A DNA stretch of 39,239 bases from an uncultured Bacillota bacterium (GCA_947303895.1 CAMYZQ010000003.1:1-39239); one strand, 5' to 3'; shown: positions 8,600 through 18,659, counted from the first letter of the stretch. Program-made: numbers and translations. Notes: a model not told the origin generated them from the sequence alone.

Positions 8600-8626
8600 T
8601 TAGCACTCTCTATTGACAAGTGCTAA
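8600..8626. promoter_or_regulatory. CIRCE operator (HrcA site), one mismatch
   Basis: TTAGCACTC-N9-AAGTGCTAA (consensus TTAGCACTC-N9-GAGTGCTAA). Confidence 0.9.
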
Positions 8627-8641
8627 TGATAGTGCTATACT
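8613..8641 (+). promoter_or_regulatory. sigma-A promoter overlapping CIRCE
   Basis: TTGACA (8613-8618), N17, TATACT (8636-8641). Confidence 0.85.
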
Positions 8642-8701
8642 TTAATTATGGAGGTAATAATCCACAGGATTTTATCTTAGTAACGAAGGGAGAGATGTTT
8701 T

Positions 8702-9088
8702 ATGATGTTACCAGATAGATTTTTTGATGATATGTTTTTAGACGCTCCAAGAGCTCCAAAGGAAAGAATGGATTGTGATATCTACGAAGAAGATGGTAAA
8801 TACGTTGTAGAAGCTTCAGTATATGGATTTGATAAAAATGATATCAAGATAGAAACTGAAGATGGATCTATTATTATTACTGCTGAAAAACATGAAGATG
8901 AAGTAGATAATAGTAATAAAAAATATCTAAGAAGAGAAAGACATTCTTCTTCAAGTATTCAAAGAGCATTCTACCTAGGTGATATTGATGAGAGTTCTAT
9001 TAAAGCTTCATTTAATAATGGAGTATTAAAAATAGAAACTGCTAAAAAAGAATCAGAATCAAATAGAAAACAAATAGATATTGATTAA
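8702..9088 (+). CDS. Hsp20/alpha-crystallin small heat shock protein
   Basis: ORF with alpha-crystallin core (VEASVYGFDKNDIKIETEDGSIIITAE...SFNNGVLKIETAKK). Confidence 0.92.
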   Translation: MMLPDRFFDDMFLDAPRAPKERMDCDIYEEDGKYVVEASVYGFDKNDIKIETEDGSIIITAEKHEDEVDNSNKKYLRRERHSSSSIQRAFYLGDIDESSIKASFNNGVLKIETAKKESESNRKQIDID

Positions 9089-9089
9089 T

Positions 9090-9117
9090 AAAAAACTGGT
9101 TAAATACCAGTTTTTTT
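9090..9117 (+). terminator. Rho-independent terminator
   Basis: AAAAACTGGT-taaat-ACCAGTTTTTTT. Confidence 0.8.
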
Positions 9118-9151
9118 GTTATAATTATTTATAGGAATAGAGGGTGATATA

Positions 9152-9730
9152 ATGCTAAACTGGATTCAAAATACAGTTGATGTAGTAACAAAATATTTTA
9201 TTTCATTTGGTCCTTTAGGAGGCATGTTAGTTATTATATTAAGCTCTATTTATCCACTGGTTTTTCCTCTTGGAGTACATATAGCTTTTAATGTATCTGC
9301 TTTTGGTATTTTTATTGGAATTGTAATATCTTATATAGGTACTTTAATAGGTTGTAGTATATCATTTCTTTTATTTAAAAAAGTAGATACTAAGTTATTT
9401 AAAAGATTTAATGAGAAAGAAAAAGTTAAGAAGTTAAAAGCTAAAATGAAGAAAATATCTATTCCTTCATTAGCAGTTTTAACAGCTTTACCATTTACTC
9501 CTGCTTTTTTAGTTAATATATCTGCAGGATTATCTGGTATGGATACTAAAAAATTTATTATAGGTATTACTATTGGTAAATTACCTATGGTTATATTTTG
9601 GGCTTTTGTAGGTAAAAGTCTTATGGAAAGTATAACTGATTGGAAGACTATTTTAGTAATTGTAGTTATGTTAGTTATAACATATGTTATAAGTAAAGTA
9701 TTAAGTAAGATATTTAAATGGGAGGTTTAG
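9152..9730 (+). CDS. TVP38/TMEM64 (VTT/DedA-like) membrane protein
   Basis: Multi-TM pattern with PFTPAFLVNISAGLSGM...IGKLP. Confidence 0.6.
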   Translation: MLNWIQNTVDVVTKYFISFGPLGGMLVIILSSIYPLVFPLGVHIAFNVSAFGIFIGIVISYIGTLIGCSISFLLFKKVDTKLFKRFNEKEKVKKLKAKMKKISIPSLAVLTALPFTPAFLVNISAGLSGMDTKKFIIGITIGKLPMVIFWAFVGKSLMESITDWKTILVIVVMLVITYVISKVLSKIFKWEV

Positions 9731-9731
9731 T

Positions 9732-10793
9732 ATGGAATATATAATTATTGGATTATTAGTTGTCTTAATTATATTAACTGTTATTTCTTTATTTAAGAAT
9801 ATAAATGAAGGTAAAATAACTGATAAAGTTAATGATATGCATGTTAATTTAACTAAGGAACTAGGAGATTTTAAAACTGATATTAATAGAAACTTCAATG
9901 AAGATTTTATTAAGATGAATGAAAGAATAGAGAATAGACTTAATCAAATAGATAATAAAGTTAATGAAAGATTAGATGTTAATTTTGAAAAGACTAATAA
10001 GACTTTTGGGGATGTACTTGAAAGACTTAGTAAGATTGATGAAGCTCAAAAGAAAATAGATAGTTTATCATCTGATATTGTATCTCTTCAAGGAATACTT
10101 ACTGATAAAAAGAGTAGAGGTATCTTTGGAGAAGTTAACTTAAATCATATTCTTGCATCTGTATTTGGAGAAAAGAATGATAAAGTATATAGAACTCAAT
10201 TTTCATTTGATAATAATACTATCGCTGATGCAGTAGTATTTGCTCCAGAGCCATTAGGTTTGGTAGCAATAGACTCTAAGTTCCCTTTAGAGAACTATAG
10301 AATTATGGTAGATAAGAAATTTGATAAAGCATCTAGAGATACTGCTGAGAAATTATTTAAGCAAGACGTTAAAAAGCATATAGATGCTATTGCAGATAAA
10401 TATATAATTCCAGGTGTTACATCTGATCAAGCAATTATGTTTTTACCTGCTGAAGCTATATTTGCAGAACTAAACGCATATCATAATGATATTATTGAAT
10501 ATGCTTATAAAAAGAGGGTATGGATTACATCTCCAACTACATTAATGAGTACTTTAACTACGATAGAAGTAATTATTAAGAATAGTGAAAGAGATAAATA
10601 TGCCAAAGTTATTCAATCAGAACTTAGTAAGTTATCAGTAGAATTTGGTAGATATAAAGAAAGATGGGATAAATTATCTAGAAGTATTGAAACTGTTTCT
10701 AAGGATGTTGAAGATATCCACATAACAACTGATAAAATCACTAAGAGATTTGATAGTATAAATGGCGTTGAAATAGAAAAAATAGAGGATTAA
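9732..10793 (+). CDS. rmuC: RmuC-family DNA recombination protein
   Basis: N-term TM, coiled coil, SRGIFGEVNL, AIDSKFPLENY, FLPAEAIFAEL, WITSPTTLMSTL. Confidence 0.92.
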   Translation: MEYIIIGLLVVLIILTVISLFKNINEGKITDKVNDMHVNLTKELGDFKTDINRNFNEDFIKMNERIENRLNQIDNKVNERLDVNFEKTNKTFGDVLERLSKIDEAQKKIDSLSSDIVSLQGILTDKKSRGIFGEVNLNHILASVFGEKNDKVYRTQFSFDNNTIADAVVFAPEPLGLVAIDSKFPLENYRIMVDKKFDKASRDTAEKLFKQDVKKHIDAIADKYIIPGVTSDQAIMFLPAEAIFAELNAYHNDIIEYAYKKRVWITSPTTLMSTLTTIEVIIKNSERDKYAKVIQSELSKLSVEFGRYKERWDKLSRSIETVSKDVEDIHITTDKITKRFDSINGVEIEKIED

Positions 10794-10804
10794 TTTTAAA
10801 TAAT

Positions 10805-10833
10805 AAAAAAGAGAAATTGTTTTCTCTTTTTTT
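10805..10833 (+). terminator. Rho-independent terminator
   Basis: AAAAAAGAGAAA-ttg-TTTTCTCTTTTTTT. Confidence 0.8.
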
Positions 10834-10884
10834 CATTATATGGTATAATAACTATATATATAATAGTATAGGGAGTGTGTATAC

Positions 10885-13800
10885 ATGGAAAAGATTAAAA
10901 AAGGTTTTTGGAAAACCATTGATTTTATTTATAAACACAAAGTAATAGCATTCATTATAGCTTTTACTATAGCAACTTCATTTATTCTATATGGCGTATT
11001 TGCTACAGATGATGAATATGAAAATAAATTAAAGATCAAAGAAAATAGTGCTGTAATTAAAACTATTACAGATGCTCATGCAGAACTTGATGCTGATACT
11101 GATACTCATGGTAAAGATGCATCTGCTTCTAATGGAGTACTTAGAAACTTTGATAGTATTACATATAATGTAGAATATGTTTTAGACCATAAGACTGAAA
11201 CATTAACTACTCCAATAGAAGGTAGAAATGTTGTTGTAGACGTTATTGTTCCAAAGAATATTAATGCTACATTAACATCTACTGGTGGTGATGGTAGTAT
11301 TACTACTAAGACTTTGGGAGACAATTATAACTATTTCCATTTTGAAATGCATAATATTCCTACATCTAGTACATTAAGTCCATCATCATTTAGTTTTACT
11401 TTAGAAAATGTTAATACTCAAACTGTTGGTGCTAGCTTTACTCCAATAATTCTTATGAAGGAAGCTACAGATTCAGATAGTAAATCAATTGATGAATTAA
11501 CTCCAGATGAAAAAGAAGCATTTGCTGCTAATCCTGCAGGAAATGTTACTTGCCCTAATACTGTTACTAACTGTTTAACTACAATGACAGGTACATATAA
11601 TTATGATGTTGAGGTATATCAAGGAGCTCCTTTAACTGATAGTGTTGGACAAAAAACTTATCCAATAGGTGTTGGTGTTAAAGTTGAAAAGACTGTTGGT
11701 ATTTATGTTCCATCTAGTGTTTCATTCAACGTTAACTGGGCTTCAGAAGATGCTAGTGTATTAAATCTTCAATATGTTGAAGATTCTATGGCAGCATATA
11801 AAGACCCTTCAAAACAATATGCAATTTTCTATGATGGTATTAATGAATTACCAACATTAGGTAATACACTTACATTTGAAAATAATTTATTAACTATTAG
11901 TAGTTTAAAATATGATGGTAATACTTCGTTTGTAGGTTCTGCTTCATTTGAATTAAAGGCAGGAAGATCTGCAACTGATAGAAATGATAGAACATTTAAT
12001 GTGGCTGCAACTAACCTTGTTGTTCCTGGAACAGATTATTCTAAATTACAAGGTGGAGCTGTTACAGTTACAGATTATTATGAAAAATTTGTTGGAAGCT
12101 TTGCTTCACAAGTTGATATATATGCTGGTGAAGTATCTAAAGATCCTGGAGATGCAACTCCATTAGTTCCTGGTAATGCATACTTAAACTATAATCAAAG
12201 ATTTAGAGTAGTAGAAACTATTGCTTATGCTACTGATGGTAAAGGTGATGACTTATCAGAATTAGATAACTATATTAAAATTGATCCTACTGCATTCTTA
12301 ATTACTAAAGAAGATAGTGGTATAGTTGGTGCTCCAATGGCTAGTTTAAAATATGGTCAAGGTGAGTGGACGTCTGAATACTTTGATTTAACTGGTGTTG
12401 CTGGTTGCCCTACATCATTTAATGGATTAACTACAGAAAATATTATGAATCTATATGGTGGACCATGTATAGTTGAAAAGACCGGAGAAAATAGTCCATT
12501 TGTATGGAGTTTACAAGATGAAGATACATCTGATCTTCCAATAATAATTGTTAAAGCTATATTTGGTGATCAAACTTCTGATGAGATGAATGCTAATGCT
12601 TCATTAACAGCTAAAGTATCTTTAGCAGGCAAAATTAGAAAGAACCAAATTGGTTTAATTGATCATTCATATCAAATATCTACTTTATCAACAGGATACT
12701 TTAAGAATCCTCAAACTAATAATTTAGATTTATATTATTTATCAAAGAATATTAATACTAGTGATGTTACTAATGCTAAGAATGCTAATAACTATGTAAA
12801 GAGTAATTATAGTTTTGAAAATAGATTCTTAATTGCTAATAATAGTAATCCATGTAATGGTGAAGCATTATGTAATATCTCAGGTGATACAGTTCATATT
12901 ATGGGATTTAGAGTTAATAATCCTTCAGTAGTATCATACTTTAATAATTATCCTAAAACTTCATTCTATGATTATCCAATTGAATGGAGAATTCAAGTAA
13001 GTGCATCTTCTGATATAGATACTATTGAGTATGATCATGCAGCAATTGCTGTTACTATTCCTAAAACATTAAATTATTTATATGCAGAAATCTTAGTAAC
13101 TAATGGTGATAGTTCTAAGAGAATGGAAAAAACACCATCTAGAGTTATAGATGATGATCCTGGATATACAATTTATGTATATGATTTTGCTAAAGATGAA
13201 ATAACTAATGGAACTGTTAATACATTATCTATATTCACAGATATATTCATGAATACTAAGTCAGGAACACAAGTTCAAGTTAGTGCATCTGCTGATATGG
13301 AAGGATATATAGTTGATAATAGTGATATTCATAGAATATTAGATAATAGAACAACTAATCCATATAAGACTACAACTTCTGATACTATTACACTATATAA
13401 CAGTGCTTATATTAGTACATTTGGTAATGCTGCTCCAAGATATATTGAAAAAGCAGAACCATATACTTATACTATGAAAGCTTATAATAATTCAAGTGAT
13501 ACAAGTAATGCAGGCTATGCTTATGAAAATGCAACATTATATTATATGCTTCCATATATTGAAGATTATAACTATAAGTCATATAACAAGAAGTTTACTA
13601 ATGCTACTTATAAAGTTAAGATTAATGATAATTTAACTGGTTATACAGCATACTATACAACTGATACTGCTACTAACGTAATTAGTGATATTAATAATTT
13701 AACTAATTCTGATAATGCTACTAACTGGACTAAATGGACTAATCCAACTACTGAAGTAGAAGCTACAGCTGTTAAGATTGTTAAAGATGAAAACTGGGAT

Positions 13801-15012
13801 ATTGATACATACTTTGTTTCTGAAAACGGAGTTAATGTTATTGTTACACCAGTTAAGAATGCTCAAGCTGATGCATATTATAATGGATTTACTTTAGCAG
13901 TTGATAGACCTGCTGGATTTGCTCCTGAATGTGATGGAAGATATGATGAAGATCCAGAAAGACCATGTGATCCAAATGCATTAAGTAGAAGAATATTCTT
14001 CTATTCATCAGAATCACTTGTAGAAGTTTATAGTAGACAAATATCTGGATTTGTATTTGAAGATTATAACTATAGTGATATCTATGAAGTTGGTGAAGAC
14101 CAAATGAAGGATATAGTAGTAGAGTTATATAAATTAAATAATAATGAATATAATCCTGATGATGCAGCAAATCCAAATGCATATATTAATTCTGAAAATG
14201 ATGAATTAATAGCTACTACATCAACAGATGCTAATGGTTCATATATATTTACTGGATTAAATACAGGTAACTATTATGTATTATTTAGATATGATGGTAA
14301 TAAATATACACCAAGTAATAAATATGCTGGTGGAGAAAGTAATAGACAAGTTAATTCTAAGTCTATAGCTAAGAATCAAGCTGATAATGAAGCTGTTTCT
14401 GATATTCTTACATTAACTAGTCAAAATGGTTCTGAAAATAAGAATTATATAAACTTAGGATTAAGAATTAGAAAAGACTTTGCTGTAGAAATTAACAAGT
14501 ATATAACTAATATTGTTCAAACATCTAGTCAAGGTGTTAAGACATATGAATATGAAAAGGCTACTAAAGTTAATATAGATATTAGAAATATAAGAAATAC
14601 TAAATTTAGAGTAACTTATAGTTTTGATATAGTTAATACTAAATACTTCCCAGGTTATATTGGAATAATTGCTGACTTAGTTCCAGCAGGTATGACATTT
14701 GATGGAAGTTTAGAAGAAAATAAAGACTGGACAATTTATGATGGAGTTTTATATTATACAGGACTTCAAGATAAATTATTATTACCAGGAGATAGACAAT
14801 ACTTTAAATTAGTACTTGATTTAGATACTAATACAGGTGGAACATATACTAATATAGTAGCTGCTCAACAACCTATATTAATGGGTGAAAAAACATCTGG
14901 TGTTGATTTTAATTCAATTACATTTGAAGATGCTAATCCAGTAGAAACAACTGATCCTAATACTGGTACTGATACAGGTAATACTGGATCACAAGGAAAT
15001 AACGGAGAGTAG
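10885..15012 (+). CDS. Large surface/adhesin-like protein with SdrD-B-like domain
   Basis: N-terminal TM; SGFVFEDYNYSDIYEVGEDQMKDIVVELYKL...TTSTDANGSYIFTGLNTGNYYVLF; Gly/Asn/Thr-rich C-terminus without TM. Confidence 0.75.
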   Translation: MEKIKKGFWKTIDFIYKHKVIAFIIAFTIATSFILYGVFATDDEYENKLKIKENSAVIKTITDAHAELDADTDTHGKDASASNGVLRNFDSITYNVEYVLDHKTETLTTPIEGRNVVVDVIVPKNINATLTSTGGDGSITTKTLGDNYNYFHFEMHNIPTSSTLSPSSFSFTLENVNTQTVGASFTPIILMKEATDSDSKSIDELTPDEKEAFAANPAGNVTCPNTVTNCLTTMTGTYNYDVEVYQGAPLTDSVGQKTYPIGVGVKVEKTVGIYVPSSVSFNVNWASEDASVLNLQYVEDSMAAYKDPSKQYAIFYDGINELPTLGNTLTFENNLLTISSLKYDGNTSFVGSASFELKAGRSATDRNDRTFNVAATNLVVPGTDYSKLQGGAVTVTDYYEKFVGSFASQVDIYAGEVSKDPGDATPLVPGNAYLNYNQRFRVVETIAYATDGKGDDLSELDNYIKIDPTAFLITKEDSGIVGAPMASLKYGQGEWTSEYFDLTGVAGCPTSFNGLTTENIMNLYGGPCIVEKTGENSPFVWSLQDEDTSDLPIIIVKAIFGDQTSDEMNANASLTAKVSLAGKIRKNQIGLIDHSYQISTLSTGYFKNPQTNNLDLYYLSKNINTSDVTNAKNANNYVKSNYSFENRFLIANNSNPCNGEALCNISGDTVHIMGFRVNNPSVVSYFNNYPKTSFYDYPIEWRIQVSASSDIDTIEYDHAAIAVTIPKTLNYLYAEILVTNGDSSKRMEKTPSRVIDDDPGYTIYVYDFAKDEITNGTVNTLSIFTDIFMNTKSGTQVQVSASADMEGYIVDNSDIHRILDNRTTNPYKTTTSDTITLYNSAYISTFGNAAPRYIEKAEPYTYTMKAYNNSSDTSNAGYAYENATLYYMLPYIEDYNYKSYNKKFTNATYKVKINDNLTGYTAYYTTDTATNVISDINNLTNSDNATNWTKWTNPTTEVEATAVKIVKDENWDIDTYFVSENGVNVIVTPVKNAQADAYYNGFTLAVDRPAGFAPECDGRYDEDPERPCDPNALSRRIFFYSSESLVEVYSRQISGFVFEDYNYSDIYEVGEDQMKDIVVELYKLNNNEYNPDDAANPNAYINSENDELIATTSTDANGSYIFTGLNTGNYYVLFRYDGNKYTPSNKYAGGESNRQVNSKSIAKNQADNEAVSDILTLTSQNGSENKNYINLGLRIRKDFAVEINKYITNIVQTSSQGVKTYEYEKATKVNIDIRNIRNTKFRVTYSFDIVNTKYFPGYIGIIADLVPAGMTFDGSLEENKDWTIYDGVLYYTGLQDKLLLPGDRQYFKLVLDLDTNTGGTYTNIVAAQQPILMGEKTSGVDFNSITFEDANPVETTDPNTGTDTGNTGSQGNNGE

Positions 15013-15021
15013 GTGATTAGT

Positions 15022-17673
15022 ATGAAGAAGAAAAAATTACTATATGCCTTAGTCTTATTATTAGTGATTGCTATACCATTTACTGTTGTATTTGGTAAGA
15101 AAGCAGGATTAAACTTTAATTTCTTATCGAAATTAATGGGTAGTCCTGCTCAGGTAGTCTCTAATACATATAGATATAATAATGTATCATTTTCTATGAA
15201 AGATATATGGGATTCTGAGTCTACTCCTACATTCTATATAGGACCAAATGAACATACAGGTATATTAAGATTACAATATATACACGAGGCTCAATCATCT
15301 GATGGAAAATATTATCATGCTTATTGTATAGATAGAGGTATTTCTATAGATGATGAAGGTCATCCTTATATGGATGCATATGTTTATGATGATAATTTTG
15401 AAGGTTTAACTTCTAAAAATATTGATGGAGAAGTTACTGCTACACTTACTGCAGAACAAATTGAAACTCTTCAAGATATCTTAGCTTCAGGATATCATTA
15501 TTCTGAAGACCATACAAAATCAATTGATAGGATTAGTACTAGAGCAGAAAAAGAAAAAATATTTGTTAAACAAATACTTGTTTGGGAAGTAATGGGTGGA
15601 GGAAGAACTGGATTACAAGATGTTCCTGAAGCTTGTTCTATGGCTTCCAACTGTTCATATAATGTTATTATTTCTCCAAAGAGTAATTTACTTAGAGAAT
15701 ATAAAGCTGCTCTTCAAGCTGCTAGAGAGTATAGAAGTAAAAGAAAAGCTGAAGATACTTATGCTCCAGCACTATTCAAAAACTATACTATGAGATGGGA
15801 TTCAAAACAACAAAAGTATACAACAGGTGTTATTAGTAATGCACTTGGTGGATTTACTTCTAACTGCCATCCTGTAGATAATGATAATGTACAAGTATCT
15901 GTATCTAATGACCATGCTACAGTTACTTCAACTGTACCTGTTAATAATGTAACTATTAATTGTAGTTATGTTGTTGGTAGTGGTACAAGTAAATGGTGGT
16001 ATTATGATTTCCCTGAACATAAATGGTGGCAAAGAATTGTTAATGGTGAAGGTGGTTCAACACATACTGCATCGTTTACTGTAGGAACTGAAGAAGCACA
16101 ATTATATATTGTTAAATATAATCAAGAAGGATCTAGAATTAATGGTTCTAAATTTACTTTAACGTTAAAGAATGATCCGTCTGTTAAGATTAATATTAAT
16201 GGAGATACTAGTAAAGTATCATTAGAAAGAAGTGGTGTATATATTCTTACTGAAACTGATACACCATTTGGATATGATACAATCCATCAAACAGAGTTAA
16301 ATATTAATCTAAATACTAGATCTATTAGTTCATCTAATACAGGTGAAGTACAAGCAACATTTAATGATAATGAACATGCTTTTGAAGTTAAAGTAGTTGA
16401 TAATTATAAAGCATTTAATATTAGTAAGGTTAATGAAAGTAATCAACCATTAAAAGGCGTTACATTCAAGATTTATAAAGGATCTAACTTTAATACTGAA
16501 GTTAAGTTTAATAAGAGTAACAATGTGTATAGTTATTCTACTAATGGAAGTGTTTCAAGTATTGTAGACAATAATTATTCTACATATACAATTAGATTCC
16601 TAGAACAAGGTATTTATAAAGTAGTTGAAACTGATACTCCTAGTCCATATGTACTAGCTTCTAAAGAAGAAGATAGATCACATTATATTAAAGTAGGAGA
16701 TAAATACGATATATTTGATTGTAAGAATGATTCTACATGTAAGAATGCATCTTTAACTGTTAATAATACATTAACATTTAAGAACTATATAACTAAAGTT
16801 AATATTATTAAAACTGGTAATGGAGGTCTTCCTTTAGCAGGTGTTAAATTTGTATTATTAAATGAAGGAAAAGATAAGTATTATAAAGCAAGTAGTAATA
16901 ATGGAGTATATCAATATTCTGGAACTGCTAATGAAATAAGTGGTGCTACAGTATTTATTACTGATTCTAATGGTAATATTAGAATTAATAGTCTTCCTGT
17001 TGGAACATACTATATAAAAGAAATAGAAACTATTGATCCATATGTATTACCTGAAGGTGATGCGGCTTATACTAAGTTAGTAGTAGATATGAAATCTAAC
17101 GGACCTACTGTTAATAACAAAACATCATGTTCAGAAGGTATTTCTAATGCTACTAAAGAGTTTAACTTCTATAAAGTAGATGAAAATGGTAATTACTTAT
17201 CTGGTGGAAAATTCAAGATTCAAAGATTTAATGATGATACTAATAAATATGAAGATATTAAACTAGTATCTGTAGAAAATGAAGGTCAATATCAAGAAAA
17301 AGCAAATGTATTTAAAGAAGATGAAGATGGTAAAGTTCAATTTACTTTATCTCATGGTATTGCTACATTTGTAGATATGACTCCAGGAACTACATATAGA
17401 ATACTTGAAATTGAAGCTCCTAAAGGATATGAACTTGCTAATGTAGATAATAGTGCAGTTATTAAACTAGATAGAAAAGGTTATGCTAAAGGATCTGCTA
17501 CTATTATTAACCAAACTAAGAAATTAGAGGGCTCTACTGCACAAGCTGAATTAATAATAGAAATTCAAACTGGTAGAAAACTAATTAGATATGGTTTAAT
17601 TATTGCAGGTACATTAATTCTTATTGCAGGATTAATGATTGCATTAATATATATATCAAAAAAGAGAAAATAA
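15022..17673 (+). CDS. Surface adhesin: N-terminal thioester-domain (TED)-like region, CnaB/SpaA-like repeats, C-terminal TM
   Basis: Signal peptide; AYCIDRG and VKQILVW motifs; repeated KV/L..G..F.I / GxYxxxETxTPxxY CnaB patterns; C-terminal TM plus KKRK. Confidence 0.78.
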   Translation: MKKKKLLYALVLLLVIAIPFTVVFGKKAGLNFNFLSKLMGSPAQVVSNTYRYNNVSFSMKDIWDSESTPTFYIGPNEHTGILRLQYIHEAQSSDGKYYHAYCIDRGISIDDEGHPYMDAYVYDDNFEGLTSKNIDGEVTATLTAEQIETLQDILASGYHYSEDHTKSIDRISTRAEKEKIFVKQILVWEVMGGGRTGLQDVPEACSMASNCSYNVIISPKSNLLREYKAALQAAREYRSKRKAEDTYAPALFKNYTMRWDSKQQKYTTGVISNALGGFTSNCHPVDNDNVQVSVSNDHATVTSTVPVNNVTINCSYVVGSGTSKWWYYDFPEHKWWQRIVNGEGGSTHTASFTVGTEEAQLYIVKYNQEGSRINGSKFTLTLKNDPSVKININGDTSKVSLERSGVYILTETDTPFGYDTIHQTELNINLNTRSISSSNTGEVQATFNDNEHAFEVKVVDNYKAFNISKVNESNQPLKGVTFKIYKGSNFNTEVKFNKSNNVYSYSTNGSVSSIVDNNYSTYTIRFLEQGIYKVVETDTPSPYVLASKEEDRSHYIKVGDKYDIFDCKNDSTCKNASLTVNNTLTFKNYITKVNIIKTGNGGLPLAGVKFVLLNEGKDKYYKASSNNGVYQYSGTANEISGATVFITDSNGNIRINSLPVGTYYIKEIETIDPYVLPEGDAAYTKLVVDMKSNGPTVNNKTSCSEGISNATKEFNFYKVDENGNYLSGGKFKIQRFNDDTNKYEDIKLVSVENEGQYQEKANVFKEDEDGKVQFTLSHGIATFVDMTPGTTYRILEIEAPKGYELANVDNSAVIKLDRKGYAKGSATIINQTKKLEGSTAQAELIIEIQTGRKLIRYGLIIAGTLILIAGLMIALIYISKKRK

Positions 17674-17687
17674 TTTCTCTTTTTTTT
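17658..17687 (+). terminator. Rho-independent terminator
   Basis: AAAAAAGAGAAA-ataa-TTTCTCTTTTTTTT. Confidence 0.8.
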
Positions 17688-17727
17688 ATTTATATGTTAT
17701 AATCTTTATCGCAAAGGGGAATATTCT

Positions 17728-18453
17728 ATGGAAAGATTACAAAAAGTTATTGCTGCTTCTGGATATGCTTCTAGAAGAAAAGCAGAAGAATTAATTATAA
17801 ACGGTAAAGTAATAGTTAATGGAGATGTAGTAACAGAACTTGGAACTAAAGTAGATCCTAAAGATATTATTATAGTAGAAGGTCATTCTATTTCTTATGA
17901 AGAAAAAGAATATTATATGCTTAATAAGCCAAGAGAAGTTATATCATCTGCATCTGATGATAAAGGAAGAAAGACCGTTGTAGATTATATAGAAACTGAT
18001 AAGAGAATTTATCCTATTGGTAGATTAGACTATGATACAACTGGTTTAATATTACTTACTAATGATGGGGATTTTGCTAATAAAATGATGAAACCAAGTA
18101 ATAATATTACTAAGACTTATTTAGCTAAATTAGATTCTATTTTAACTAAAGAAGATAGTGAAAGATTACTTAAAGGTTTAGTTATTGATGGAGTTAAATG
18201 CATACCAGATAGAGTTAAATTAAAAGATATAGATAAGAAAACTAATAGATGTTTAGTAGAAATATCTATTCATGAAGGTAGAAATCATGAGGTTAGAAAA
18301 CTATTTGAAAAACTAGGTTATGATACATTAAAATTAACTAGAATAGCTTATGGAACACTTAGACTAGGTAATCTTAGATCTGGAGAATATAGACCTTTAT
18401 CTAAAGGGGAAATAAACGAATTATTACAGTTAATAAAAAAAGAAGATAATTAA
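17728..18453 (+). CDS. rluB: RsuA/RluB-family pseudouridine synthase
   Basis: MERLQKVIAASGYASRRKAEELI S4 domain, YPIGRLDYDTTGLILLTNDG, GRNHEVRKLF. Confidence 0.9.
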   Translation: MERLQKVIAASGYASRRKAEELIINGKVIVNGDVVTELGTKVDPKDIIIVEGHSISYEEKEYYMLNKPREVISSASDDKGRKTVVDYIETDKRIYPIGRLDYDTTGLILLTNDGDFANKMMKPSNNITKTYLAKLDSILTKEDSERLLKGLVIDGVKCIPDRVKLKDIDKKTNRCLVEISIHEGRNHEVRKLFEKLGYDTLKLTRIAYGTLRLGNLRSGEYRPLSKGEINELLQLIKKEDN

Positions 18454-18466
18454 TCTTCTTTTTTTT
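18435..18466. terminator. Bidirectional terminator overlapping both convergent stop codons
   Basis: AAAAGAAGAT-taatta-ATCTTCTTTT. Confidence 0.75.
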
Positions 18467-18659
18467 CTTCCTTTACTTCTTCAATAGCAACTCCAGGACA
18501 TACGTTCTTGAATTCTTCTATTTCTTCTTTGTTTTCTTCAGTTATATTTTCGTTTTTAACTTCGATATCTCCTTCATCGTTAAATTCAAATACATCTGGG
18601 AAATTAGCATGACACATTCCACATTTTAAACATTTATTATTATCTACTTTTAATTTCAT
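18450..18659 (-). CDS. Single-cluster [4Fe-4S] ferredoxin
   Basis: CLKCGMC...VCPGVAI; ATG 18659 preceded by AAAGGAG. Confidence 0.88.
   Translation of the reverse strand: MKLKVDNNKCLKCGMCHANFPDVFEFNDEGDIEVKNENITEENKEEIEEFKNVCPGVAIEEVKEEKKED

Noticed and set aside
13889-14182. 97-aa minus-strand ORF inside the large adhesin gene
   Set aside because: Low-complexity antisense ORF with no SD, lying within a well-supported plus-strand CDS; other antisense track ORFs (2445-2717, 4734-4949, 8389-8619, 9701-9898, 11106-11324, 22064-22291, 35904-36098) were rejected for the same reason.
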